Source: JAVKFY01 sp040223615 | GTDB lineage: Bacteria; Pseudomonadota; Alphaproteobacteria; GCA-2731375 | Direction of reading: 5' to 3' | Assembly: GCA_040223615.1 (NCBI GenBank) | Contig: JAVKFY010000049.1 | Span: 1 to 59,286 of the forward strand | DNA: 59,286 bases | Shown: positions 1 through 7,066 of the stretch, piece by piece | Layout: every line of letters starts with the position of its first letter | Position numbering within the stretch: position 1 is the first letter of the stretch | Position numbers and translations under genes: made by a program | Notes under the pieces: generated by a model | What the model was told of the DNA's origin: nothing | What the model saw: only the letters and a program-made list of their open reading frames with translations | Database searches by the model: none

Positions 1-77
1 TCGTCGATCCAGTCCTCAAGGAACTCAGGAAACAGCGTCGCCTGGGCCCGATCCGCGCCTTCGACAAACCGCTTCAT
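1..77 (-). CDS. IS1182-family transposase, N-terminal fragment cut by window edge
   Basis: The complement reads from an ATG at 77 as MKRFVEGADRAQATLFPEFL followed by EDWID. This is the typical start of IS1182/IS5-group DDE transposases (consensus MKRFIEG-DR-Q-TLLPE-L-DY). Only 25 residues lie inside the window, so the catalytic DDE residues cannot be checked and it is unclear whether the element is intact. It marks an insertion sequence, or the remnant of one, bordering the accessory-looking first 2 kb. Family assignment rests on this short but characteristic stretch. Confidence 0.75.
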   Translation of the reverse strand, partial: MKRFVEGADRAQATLFPEFLEDWID

Positions 78-137
78 GCAAACTCCCGGCAAATCACCCA
101 GGAATCATAACCACGACGGACTTTCCACACAGCAAGG

Positions 138-173
138 GTCATCCCGGGTCGCGCTGCGCTTGCCCGGGATGAC
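138..173. repeat. Short inverted repeat (hairpin), intergenic
   Basis: GTCATCCCGGG at 138-148 pairs perfectly with CCCGGGATGAC at 163-173 around a GC-rich loop. It resembles the GTCAT-CCGG dispersed hairpins seen at 4.2, 26.4-27.0 and 34.4 kb in this window. The rest of 78-324, between the transposase start and the dioxygenase, holds no convincing gene. An in-frame upstream extension of the dioxygenase frame runs through it but looks non-coding. Confidence 0.6.
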
Positions 174-324
174 GGATTCTCCCATAGCGCAGCCGGTCGT
201 CGTTGGTGGCGCGGTGATCGCCGGCGAACGCATGGGGCAGACGCTGCGGCAGACTGTCCATGGTCGCCTCCGGCAGATTTGCGTAATCTTGGCGCCAGCG
301 GCGCCCTCGCGCCAGGAGACGCTC

Positions 325-1194
325 ATGGACGTGAACCCCATCGGCCCCGGCTTCGGCGCCGAGCTGACCGGTATCTCGATGCGCGACGTGGTGTGCAGCG
401 ACGATGCCTACCGCGAAGTCCGCGCCGCCTTCGAGGAACACTCGGTGATCGTGTTCCGCGACCAGGACATCACCGATGACGTGCAACTCGCCTACTCGCG
501 CTGCTTCGGGCCGATGGAACTGGGCAAGGTCGGCTCGCTCGGCGCCGGCAACTTCTATTCGCGCATCACCAACCAGGACAACGAGGGCCACATGGCCGAG
601 GAGGGCGGCCGCCTGCGCCAGGTGATCGCCGCTAACCAGCTCTGGCACACCGACAGCTCGTTCCTGTCCTGGCCGGCCAAGGCCTCGGTGCTGTCGGCGC
701 GGACTGTCCCTGACCGGGGCGGCGAGACCGAGTTCTGCTCCACCCGGCTGGCGTGGGAGCGGTTGTCGCCGGAACGACAGGCCGAGCTTGCGGACCTGGT
801 GGTCGAGCACGCGTATTTCTATTCCCGCGACCGGATCGACCCGAGCCTGATGACGGCGGAACAACGCGCCGCGATGCCGGCGGTGCGCTGGCGCCTGACC
901 TGGCCAAACCCGGCCAACGGCCGCCGTTCGCTCTACATCGCCAGCCACGCCGGCAAGGTGGAGGGCATGGGCGATAACGAGGGCAAGGCGCTGCTCGACG
1001 ACCTGCGCGGCCACGCCACCGCCGAAGGCCACACCTACCTGCACAAGTGGCGTCCGGGCGACGTGGTGATGTGGGACAACCGCGCCACCATGCACCGCGG
1101 CCAGCCCTGGCCCTATGACAGCGTCCGCCTGCTGATCCGCACCACCATCAAGGCCACCGACGCCGACGGTCTGGCGGAAGTGACGCCGCGCTGA
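325..1194 (+). CDS. TauD/TfdA-family Fe(II)/2-oxoglutarate dioxygenase
   Basis: This 289-residue enzyme would hydroxylate a small organic substrate using Fe(II), O2 and 2-oxoglutarate in the cytoplasm. The iron-binding HxD is in LWHTDSSF, the distal His in MWDNRATMHRG, and the 2-oxoglutarate-binding Arg in the C-terminal RLLIRTTI. The wording around these sites (LWHTDSS, LSARTVP, SLYIASHAG, MWDNRATMHR) is closer to the TfdA (2,4-D dioxygenase-like) branch than to taurine dioxygenase. The substrate cannot be inferred. The ATG at 325 is chosen because GCCAGGAGAC lies just upstream and homology begins there; an upstream in-frame extension from 76 reads as non-coding. No pathway partner is adjacent. 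Confidence 0.88.
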   Translation: MDVNPIGPGFGAELTGISMRDVVCSDDAYREVRAAFEEHSVIVFRDQDITDDVQLAYSRCFGPMELGKVGSLGAGNFYSRITNQDNEGHMAEEGGRLRQVIAANQLWHTDSSFLSWPAKASVLSARTVPDRGGETEFCSTRLAWERLSPERQAELADLVVEHAYFYSRDRIDPSLMTAEQRAAMPAVRWRLTWPNPANGRRSLYIASHAGKVEGMGDNEGKALLDDLRGHATAEGHTYLHKWRPGDVVMWDNRATMHRGQPWPYDSVRLLIRTTIKATDADGLAEVTPR

Positions 1195-1268
1195 TGGTCT
1201 CCTTGAATGCTAATACTGTATGGTTGAGGCTTTCATGGGAACAAGAGCCACGGCATTGAGAGCAATAA

Positions 1269-2120
1269 ATGACTGAGAACTCGCCGTTCGCCTTTGTGCT
1301 AATGCCGTTTGATCACAGTTTCGACGATATCTACAAATTTGGCATAAAGGCGCCCGCAGAAGAGGCGGGGATTTTGGCGCAACGTGTCGACGAGCAGTTA
1401 TACAAAGAAGGAATGTTAGATCGCATTTACAACCAGATTGAATTAGCAGATATGGTGATCGCTGACATGACCGGCAGAAACCCCAATGTTTTTTACGAAG
1501 TCGGCTACGCTCATGCGAAGAATAAGCTTTGCGTTCTCTTGACTTCGGATTCGGATGATATTCCGTTTGACCTGAAGCATAGACGCCACATTGTTTATAG
1601 GGGTTCAATTGCAGAGCTCAAATCTCAGATAGTACAGGAGTTAGAATGGGCAAAGAAAGAGATTGATAATATAAAGGGAAAGAATATTCAAGTTACACTA
1701 AAACGTTGTACTGGGATACTGAAGAAGTCAAAATATTCAGCTACTGGTGTCGTGGATTTTGAGATTGACCTGAATAATCACTCAAGTGAAGTTTCTTCGG
1801 AAATTGAGATGGCGTACTTCTACTCCACCAAAGCATGGCAACTCGATATCAATGGTAAGGGGTGCCCTTCAAGTGCATCCGATATTCCTGGATACGAGAC
1901 CCGTCATTTTCTTGAAGCGCCAGCTCGAAGATTAAGGCCAGGTGGTTGGGCGCAGTTGCGATTTCGAGCAACAAAGACACTCGCGACGACTTTCGATGGC
2001 GACGAGTTAAAGGACGAGTACCCAATTACAGGACGTGCGAATGTTAGGCTAGTCACCTCAGATGGGAATGCAGATTACGAAGTGAATGTGGATGCAGTTG
2101 CCGAAGAGTTTCCTTTCTAG
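1269..2120 (+). CDS. Nucleoside-2-deoxyribosyltransferase/TIR-like fold protein with beta-rich C-terminal part, AT-rich
   Basis: A 283-residue protein. Residues ~9-115 show the pattern of the nucleoside deoxyribosyltransferase/TIR-like Rossmann superfamily: FVLMPFD at strand 1, ADMVIADMTGRNPNVFYEVG with the conserved Asp, Asn and candidate catalytic Glu, then YAHAKNK and a strand CVLL. Residues ~145-283 look like a beta-sandwich (alternating hydrophobics, LRPGGWAQLRF) with no family I can name. Base composition and codon use are visibly AT-richer than every neighbour (AAA, TTA, ATA codons), which points to horizontal transfer. This fold is used both in nucleotide salvage and in NAD/nucleotide-cleaving immune effectors, and the sequence does not say which applies. 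No defence partner gene is adjacent. Confidence 0.75.
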   Translation: MTENSPFAFVLMPFDHSFDDIYKFGIKAPAEEAGILAQRVDEQLYKEGMLDRIYNQIELADMVIADMTGRNPNVFYEVGYAHAKNKLCVLLTSDSDDIPFDLKHRRHIVYRGSIAELKSQIVQELEWAKKEIDNIKGKNIQVTLKRCTGILKKSKYSATGVVDFEIDLNNHSSEVSSEIEMAYFYSTKAWQLDINGKGCPSSASDIPGYETRHFLEAPARRLRPGGWAQLRFRATKTLATTFDGDELKDEYPITGRANVRLVTSDGNADYEVNVDAVAEEFPF

Positions 2121-2155
2121 CTGATGGGTTCTGGTGCAGTGGAGTTGAGAAAATT

Positions 2156-2947
2156 GTGAATTTCGGATTGCAGGATCGAATCGCGTTAGTGACGGGCGGC
2201 GGGCGCGGCATCGGCCGGACGGTGGCGCTGACGCTGGCCGACCACGGCGCCCATCTCGCGATCTGCGGCCGCACTGCGGCGACGCTGCAGAAGACCGCGG
2301 ACGACATTAGCGCGAAGGGCGTGACCTGCTGGCCGATCGTCGCCGACGTCACCGACCTGTCGCAGATCGAGCATTTCGTCGCCGAGACCGCGCGCGCGGC
2401 CGGCCGCATCGACATCCTGGTCAACAACGCGGTGAGTTCGAAGTCAGCGCCGTTCGACGAACAGAGCGACGACGACTGGCGCCACCACATCGACGTCAAG
2501 CTGGTCGCCTACATCCGCATGGTCCGCGCCGTCCTGCCGCACATGCAGGCGCGCAAGTGGGGCCGCATCGTCAATACCGGCGGCATGACCGCGCGCATCG
2601 CGGCACCCCTGCGCGTCACCAACGGTATCAACAATGCCGGCGTCGCCAACCTGACCAGCCAGCTCGCCGGCCAGCTCGGCCCGGACGGCATCACCATCAA
2701 CTGCGTCCACCCCGGCGCCACCATGACCGACCGTCAGCAGATGAACCTGGAGCGCCGCGCCCGCGACGCCGGTATCCCGGTCGACGAGATGCGCTCCCGC
2801 GCCATCGCCGAGATCCCGCTCGGCCGCCTGATCGAGCCGGCCGACGTCGCCAACGCCGTGCTGTTCTTCTGCTCCCCGCTCGCCGACATGATCACCGGCC
2901 AGGCCATCGCCGTCGACGGCGGTCAGGTCAACGCCATCAACTATTGA
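2156..2947 (+). CDS. SDR-family protein lacking the canonical YxxxK
   Basis: A 263-residue Rossmann protein. The cofactor-binding GGGRGIG is near residue 15, NNAVSS stands at the NNAG position, and the C-terminal ITGQAIAVDGG is typical of SDRs. Where FabG-like enzymes have Ser...YxxxK, this one reads NTGGMTAR...VTNGINNAGVANLT, so both the catalytic Tyr and Lys positions appear to be Asn. It may belong to a divergent SDR subfamily, use another chemistry, or bind without catalysis. The start is a GTG at 2156 with GGAG upstream. The EamA transporter follows after 7 bases and is probably co-transcribed. Confidence 0.85.
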   Translation: MNFGLQDRIALVTGGGRGIGRTVALTLADHGAHLAICGRTAATLQKTADDISAKGVTCWPIVADVTDLSQIEHFVAETARAAGRIDILVNNAVSSKSAPFDEQSDDDWRHHIDVKLVAYIRMVRAVLPHMQARKWGRIVNTGGMTARIAAPLRVTNGINNAGVANLTSQLAGQLGPDGITINCVHPGATMTDRQQMNLERRARDAGIPVDEMRSRAIAEIPLGRLIEPADVANAVLFFCSPLADMITGQAIAVDGGQVNAINY

Positions 2948-2954
2948 CCGGCCG

Positions 2955-3836
2955 ATGTCCGACACCCTTCGCGGCCTCGGCTGGGGCCTGCTCGGCGTCG
3001 CCGCCTTCAGCCTGACGCTGCCGGCGACCCGCGTCGCCGTGGCCGGGCTCGACGTTGGCTTCGTCGTGGTCGGGCGTTGCCTGGGCGCGGCCTTGCTCGC
3101 CGGCGCGATACTGTGGGCGACGCGGCAGCCATGGCCGGCGCGGCGCGACCTGTGGCCGCTGGTCGGCGTGGCGTTGGGACTGGTGCTCGGTTTCCCGCTA
3201 TTCACCACCTACGCGATGCAGACCGTGCCGTCGTTCCATGGCGCCATCGTCATCGGCCTACTGCCGCTGGCCACGGCGATCGTCGGTGCGATCTTCGGCG
3301 GCGAGCGACCGAGCCTGGCCTTCTGGGCCACCGGCGTCGGCGGCAGCGCGGTGATCGTCGCCTTCGTGCTGCACGACACTGCGTTCGAGCCTGGCATCGG
3401 CGACCTGGCGCTGGTCGGCTCGGTGATCGCCGGCGGCTTTGGTTACGCCATCGGCGGCCTGCTGGCCCGGCGCATGGCGGCATGGCAGGTGATCTGCTGG
3501 GCGCTGGTCCTGTCGCTGCCGGCGCTGCTCCCGGCGGCGCTGTGGACGCTGCGCTGGCCCGAGGCCGCTGTGCCCGCCACATCCTGGCTCGGCTTCGGCT
3601 ACGTCACCGTGGTCAGCCAGCTCATCGGTTTCTTCGCTTGGTATCGCGGCCTGGCGCTGGGCGGCATCGCCCGCGTCGGCCAACTGCAACTGCTCCAGGT
3701 TTTCATGACGCTGGCGGCGTCGGCCGTCCTGCTCGGCGAACAGGTCGGCCCGCACGCCATCGCCTACGCCGCCGCCGTCGTCGCCCTGGTGGCGCTGGGC
3801 TCGCGGCTCCGGATCGGCACTAAGCGTCGCTCATGA
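2955..3836 (+). CDS. EamA/DMT-family transporter
   Basis: A 293-residue inner-membrane protein with about ten hydrophobic segments arranged as two five-helix EamA repeats. The second half has AWYRGLALGGIARVGQLQLL and a helix-9/10 ALLLGE-like VLLGEQVG typical of the family. It probably exports a metabolite, and the substrate is unknown. It starts 7 bases after the SDR-like gene, suggesting co-expression. Its 3' end overlaps the converging monooxygenase gene by 17 bases. Confidence 0.85.
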   Translation: MSDTLRGLGWGLLGVAAFSLTLPATRVAVAGLDVGFVVVGRCLGAALLAGAILWATRQPWPARRDLWPLVGVALGLVLGFPLFTTYAMQTVPSFHGAIVIGLLPLATAIVGAIFGGERPSLAFWATGVGGSAVIVAFVLHDTAFEPGIGDLALVGSVIAGGFGYAIGGLLARRMAAWQVICWALVLSLPALLPAALWTLRWPEAAVPATSWLGFGYVTVVSQLIGFFAWYRGLALGGIARVGQLQLLQVFMTLAASAVLLGEQVGPHAIAYAAAVVALVALGSRLRIGTKRRS

Positions 3837-4131
3837 CGTGGACCTTGCGGTCGGCGATCAGGTCCTTGGTCTTGGCGCCGTAGGCCTTCATGTGGTCGGA
3901 GGCGGCGTGCGCCTTCAGGTGGTCGACGCTTTCCCATTTCTCGACCACGACGAAGGTGTCGTCGCCGTACTTGGTGGCGAAGCCGATGCCGTCGGCGTCG
4001 ACGGTGGCGCCGTACTCGATGCAGCCGGCCTCGGCATGCACGGCGGGCACGTTGGCCTTGAAGGCGGACAGGATCTCGCCGCGCTTGCCCGGCTTGGCGG
4101 TGATGACGGCGATGACGTGGACTCGGCTCAT
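3820..4131 (-). CDS. ABM-domain quinol monooxygenase (YgiN-like)
   Basis: A 103-residue dimeric alpha+beta barrel protein of the antibiotic-biosynthesis-monooxygenase family. It shows VHVIAVITAKPGKRGE at the N-terminus, AGCIEYGATVD in the middle, and VVEKWESVDHLKAHAASDHMKAY, the classic conserved ending. Members oxidise quinols or act in small-molecule turnover without a cofactor. The ATG at 4131 has GGAGAG a few bases upstream and gives the expected length; an ATG ten codons upstream is less likely. It converges on the EamA gene with a 17-base tail overlap. Confidence 0.85.
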   Translation of the reverse strand: MSRVHVIAVITAKPGKRGEILSAFKANVPAVHAEAGCIEYGATVDADGIGFATKYGDDTFVVVEKWESVDHLKAHAASDHMKAYGAKTKDLIADRKVHVMSDA

Positions 4132-4166
4132 GGGTTCTCTCCGTTGGGTTCGTTGCATCATACACC

Positions 4167-4247
4167 GTCACCCCGGGCAACAACCCGGGGTCCATGTCGA
4201 TGCCGCGCGTGCGGTCTGCATGGACCCCGGCTCAAGGCCGGGGTGAC
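4167..4247. repeat. Dispersed hairpin repeat, 3' of mcd
   Basis: Two tight hairpins (CCCCGGG-caacaa-CCCGGGG near 4171-4190 and CCCCGG-ctcaagg-CCGGGG near 4225-4243) sit inside an outer GTCA/TGAC pair. CCGGGGTCCAT also pairs with ATGGACCCCGG, so alternative folds exist. It matches in style the GTCA-CCCCGG elements elsewhere in the window. It could stop transcripts from mcd but has no T-run. Confidence 0.7.
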
Positions 4248-4255
4248 GAAGTTCG

Positions 4256-5929
4256 TCAGTTGCCCTGTTCCAGCAGGCGCCGGGCGATGACCTGGGCCTG
4301 GATTTCCGCGGCGCCCTCGAAGATCGAGAGGATGCGGGCGTCGGCCAGCACGCGGCTGATCGGGAATTCCATGGCGAAGCCATTGCCGCCGTGGATCTGC
4401 ACCGCGTTGTCGGCCGCCGCCCAGGCGCAGCGCGCGGCCAGCAGCTTGGCCATGCCGGCCTGCAGGTCGCAGCGCCGGCCGCTGTCCTTCTCGCGCGCGG
4501 CGAAGTAGGTGAGCTGGCGCGCCGCCATCGCTTCCGTCGCCATCCAGGCGAGCTTGCCCGCGACCCTCGGGAAGTCGGCGATCGGGCGCGAAAACTGGCG
4601 CCGCTCGGTGGCGTATCCCAGGCCCAGCTCCAGGGCGGACTGGGCCACGCCGACGGCGCGCGCGGCGGTCTGGATGCGCGCGCTCTCGAAGGTCGCCATC
4701 AGCTGCTTGAACCCGCCGCCCTCCTCGCCGCCGAGCAGGTTCGCCGCCGGCACCTCGAAACCATCGAAGGCCAGCTCGTATTCCTTCATGCCGCGATAGC
4801 CGATCACCGGCAGTTCGCCGCCGCTCATGCCGGCGGCCGGGAAGGCGTCGCCGTCGACGCCGCGCGGCTTCGGCGCCAGCAACATCGACAGGCCGCGATA
4901 GCCTGGCCCGCCGGTGCGCACCAGCAAGGTCATCAGGTCGGCGCGCGCCGCATGCGTGATCCAGGTCTTGTTGCCGAAGACCTTGTAGACGTCGCCCTCG
5001 CGCGTGGCGCGGGTGGTCAGGTTGGCCAGGTCGGAACCGATATTCGGCTCGGTGAACACGGCGGTCGGCAGGATCTCGCCCGCGGCGATCTTCGGCAGCC
5101 AGTATTGCTTCTGATCCTCGGTGCCGCCGGTCAGGATCAGCTCGGCGGCGATCTCCGAGCGGGTGCCCAGCGAGCCGACGCCAATATAGCCGCGCGACAG
5201 TTCCTCGGAGACCACGCACATCGCGGTCTTGCCCATGCCGTGGCCGCCGTAAGTCTCCGGGATGGTGAGCCCGAAGACGCCCATCGCCGACATCTCGTCG
5301 ACCAGCGGCATCGGGATCAGCTCGTCCTTCAGGTGCCACTGGTGGCCCGGCTCGCGCACCTTCTCGTCGGAGAAGCGATGGAACTGCTCGCGCACCATGG
5401 TCATGGTCTCGTCCAGCCCGAGCCGGCCGAACTGGCCGTCGCGCAGGTGCCCGGCGATCGCCATGCGGGCATCGCGCCCGGCACCGCGCCGGATCAGGGC
5501 GCGCACCGGCGCGGTCTGAAACCGGTCCAGGTCGTCGTCCTCCAGGCCCCAGTCATGCGGCCGGGCGATCTCCACCTGGCTCATCGCGATGCCGCCGGCG
5601 AGCTCGCCGAGATAACCGCCGTAGGTCGCCTGCACCAGAAGCTGTTCCAGCTCGCCGAGCTCGCCGTCGGCGTCCAGACGTTCGGCCCAGCCGCGCATCT
5701 GCCGCATCGCCTCGACATAGGTCGCGGCCCAGGCGTAGGCGTGCGCCGCGAACTGCTCCTCGTCGAGCCGCTTCGGGTCGAGCTTGCCGCCGCTCGACAG
5801 CGCCGGCCCGAGCCGCGCCCGGGCGCGCGCCAGCAGCGCCTCGGCATCGCCCAACGCCGCCGCGGTCAGACCCAGCAGGTCGTCCAGCAACGGGCTCTCC
5901 GCCGCGGTTTGCTCGGCCGTGATCGACAT
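4256..5929 (-). CDS. mcd: (2S)-methylsuccinyl-CoA dehydrogenase
   Basis: This 557-residue FAD enzyme oxidises (2S)-methylsuccinyl-CoA to mesaconyl-CoA in the ethylmalonyl-CoA pathway for acetyl-CoA assimilation. It is longer than ordinary acyl-CoA dehydrogenases (~380 residues) because of the ~150-residue N-terminal extension typical of Mcd. It carries family-specific blocks recalled from Rhodobacter Mcd: TAMCVVSEELSRGYIGVGS, EILPTAVFTEPNIGSDL, GNKTWITHAAR, GYRGMKEYEL, FESARIQTAARA and AVQIHGGNGFAMEFPISR. The ATG at 5929 has GGAGAG at good spacing; a GTG precedes it by one codon. Other pathway genes (ccr, ecm, mch) are not in this window. Confidence 0.93.
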   Translation of the reverse strand: MSITAEQTAAESPLLDDLLGLTAAALGDAEALLARARARLGPALSSGGKLDPKRLDEEQFAAHAYAWAATYVEAMRQMRGWAERLDADGELGELEQLLVQATYGGYLGELAGGIAMSQVEIARPHDWGLEDDDLDRFQTAPVRALIRRGAGRDARMAIAGHLRDGQFGRLGLDETMTMVREQFHRFSDEKVREPGHQWHLKDELIPMPLVDEMSAMGVFGLTIPETYGGHGMGKTAMCVVSEELSRGYIGVGSLGTRSEIAAELILTGGTEDQKQYWLPKIAAGEILPTAVFTEPNIGSDLANLTTRATREGDVYKVFGNKTWITHAARADLMTLLVRTGGPGYRGLSMLLAPKPRGVDGDAFPAAGMSGGELPVIGYRGMKEYELAFDGFEVPAANLLGGEEGGGFKQLMATFESARIQTAARAVGVAQSALELGLGYATERRQFSRPIADFPRVAGKLAWMATEAMAARQLTYFAAREKDSGRRCDLQAGMAKLLAARCAWAAADNAVQIHGGNGFAMEFPISRVLADARILSIFEGAAEIQAQVIARRLLEQGN

Positions 5930-6076
5930 CACTTTCTCTCCAACGCGATTTGGCGTACGTTAGCGGCATGTGGGTCCACGGCAAACCCGTCGCGGCGACG
6001 CGAATTATGTGCTCGGTCAGCCTTGCTGGCCGGCGCGTATGCGTTCGCCCCGAATTCTCGACGGAGTTTGCCCACA

Positions 6077-6358
6077 ATGTCCGCTGCCACACCTGAACCC
6101 CTGAATGCCGCGCCCGAACCGGCGCTGGCCCACCAGTTCACCGTCACCGCGCACCTGGAGCCCTCGGTCCTGAGCCGGGTGGTCGAATTGTTCGTGCTGC
6201 GCGACCTGATCCCGCATGACGTGCGGTGCCGTCAGGTCGGCAACGAGGCGTTGCGCATCGACGTCGCGGTCCGCGGCCTGGCGCCCGACAAGGCGGAACA
6301 CGTGGCAGCGCGAATCCGCCAGTTTCCGGCCGTTTTGAGCGTGCTGCTGCGGTCCTGA
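6077..6358 (+). CDS. Small ACT-domain protein
   Basis: A 93-residue protein, divergent from mcd. Residues ~20-93 have the beta-alpha-beta-beta-alpha-beta rhythm of an ACT domain: HQFTVTAHLEPSVLSRVVEL, then RCRQVGNEALRIDVAV, then KAEHVAARIRQFPAVLSVLL. This resembles the regulatory subunit of acetohydroxyacid synthase (IlvN/IlvM). Such stand-alone domains bind amino acids or other ligands, and no partner enzyme is adjacent. The ATG at 6077 is preceded by CGGAG at suitable spacing. The first ~18 residues (proline/alanine-rich) look disordered. Confidence 0.65.
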   Translation: MSAATPEPLNAAPEPALAHQFTVTAHLEPSVLSRVVELFVLRDLIPHDVRCRQVGNEALRIDVAVRGLAPDKAEHVAARIRQFPAVLSVLLRS

Positions 6359-6431
6359 CCGTCGGGCGCGTTATTGCCACAGGCGGTCTGTGATCGCCGT
6401 CACCACGGGTGCGGCCTGGCCTTTCCATATG

Positions 6432-6450
6432 GGTTAAGTGGGCGTTAACC
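6432..6450. promoter_or_regulatory. GGTTAA-N7-TTAACC inverted repeat
   Basis: GGTTAA at 6432-6437 and TTAACC at 6445-6450 form a perfect inverted repeat with a 7-base spacer. It lies directly upstream of the AGGAG of the small gene at 6464. It could be an operator or promoter element; its cognate factor is unknown. Confidence 0.35.
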
Positions 6451-6463
6451 AGGAGTTTGGGCA

Positions 6464-6646
6464 ATGAACAGGTTGCAGCGATACGAGGCGCGGATGTCGA
6501 TGGCGCTGGTCGATTGCGAGCTGCGTGACCTGGACCGGCGTATCCGTCGGCTGAAACGTGACATGGAGCGCCTGCTTTCGCCGGCGCGCGGCTCAACCGG
6601 CGCGCGTCGCCGGCATGCGTTCCAGATCGCCCAGGTTGTCGAATAG
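6464..6646 (+). CDS. Small basic helical protein, hypothetical
   Basis: A 60-residue frame begins ATG with AGGAGTTTGGGC ahead of it, a good ribosome-binding site. Residues 1-40 are rich in Arg, Leu and Met with heptad-like spacing (LRDLDRRIRRLKRDMERLL), suggesting a short amphipathic helix or coiled coil. The last ~18 codons overlap the converging marR gene on the other strand by 54 bases, so the tail is constrained by marR. No family recognised. It is real only if the RBS is used. Confidence 0.4.
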   Translation: MNRLQRYEARMSMALVDCELRDLDRRIRRLKRDMERLLSPARGSTGARRRHAFQIAQVVE

Positions 6647-7066
6647 CCGCCGCAGCAGGCTCTTCAGGGTTTCGACCTCCTCGGCGCTGAATCCGGCCGT
6701 CGCCAAGCTTTCGAACGCCAACGCCACCGGCACCAGCTTTTCGGTTGCGGCGCGGCCCTCATGCGTGCGGCTGACCAGCACCTTGCGGTAGTCGCCGGCG
6801 AAACGCCGCCGGTGCACCAGCCGCTGGTTCTCCATCGTCCGCAGGATGCGGCTCAGGGTCGAGACCTCGATCGTCGCCCATTCGGCGATCTCGCCGACCG
6901 GCCGGGGCTCGCGGTGGTGCAGGACCGCCAGCACCCGCCACATCTGCAGGCTCAGCCCTTCGTCGCGCGCCACCTGGCCGAAGTCGTCGGCGATCCGGCT
7001 GCCGGCCCGGTTCAGCAGGTAGGGGACGTAGTCGGCGAGGTCGAAAGCTCCGGCCTTGTCGCTCAC
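6593..7066 (-). CDS. MarR-family transcriptional regulator
   Basis: A 157-residue winged-helix regulator. It has YVPYLLNRAGSRI at the dimerising helix, LSLQMWRVLAVLHHREPRPVGEIAEWATIEVSTLSR as the DNA-binding helix-turn-helix (about residues 38-72), and a wing RRFAGDYRKVLVSRTHEG. Its GTG start at 7066 overlaps the stop of the upstream luciferase-like gene (GTGA), so the two are one transcript. The 39-bp palindrome just upstream of that operon is the obvious candidate operator, giving autoregulation and probably relief by a ligand of the monooxygenase pathway. Confidence 0.9.
   Translation of the reverse strand: MSDKAGAFDLADYVPYLLNRAGSRIADDFGQVARDEGLSLQMWRVLAVLHHREPRPVGEIAEWATIEVSTLSRILRTMENQRLVHRRRFAGDYRKVLVSRTHEGRAATEKLVPVALAFESLATAGFSAEEVETLKSLLRRLFDNLGDLERMPATRAG

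Noticed and set aside
76..324. N-terminal extension of the dioxygenase from an ATG at 76
   Set aside because: The added 83 residues cross a hairpin repeat and do not resemble the family; ATG 325 has its own RBS.
1210..1608. 132-residue minus-strand frame opposite the TIR-like gene
   Set aside because: Overlaps the AT-rich plus-strand gene, which has a clear fold; no motif here.
4391..6358. 655-residue plus-strand frame opposite mcd
   Set aside because: Only its last 93 codons (from 6077) have an RBS and a recognisable domain; the rest is antisense to mcd.
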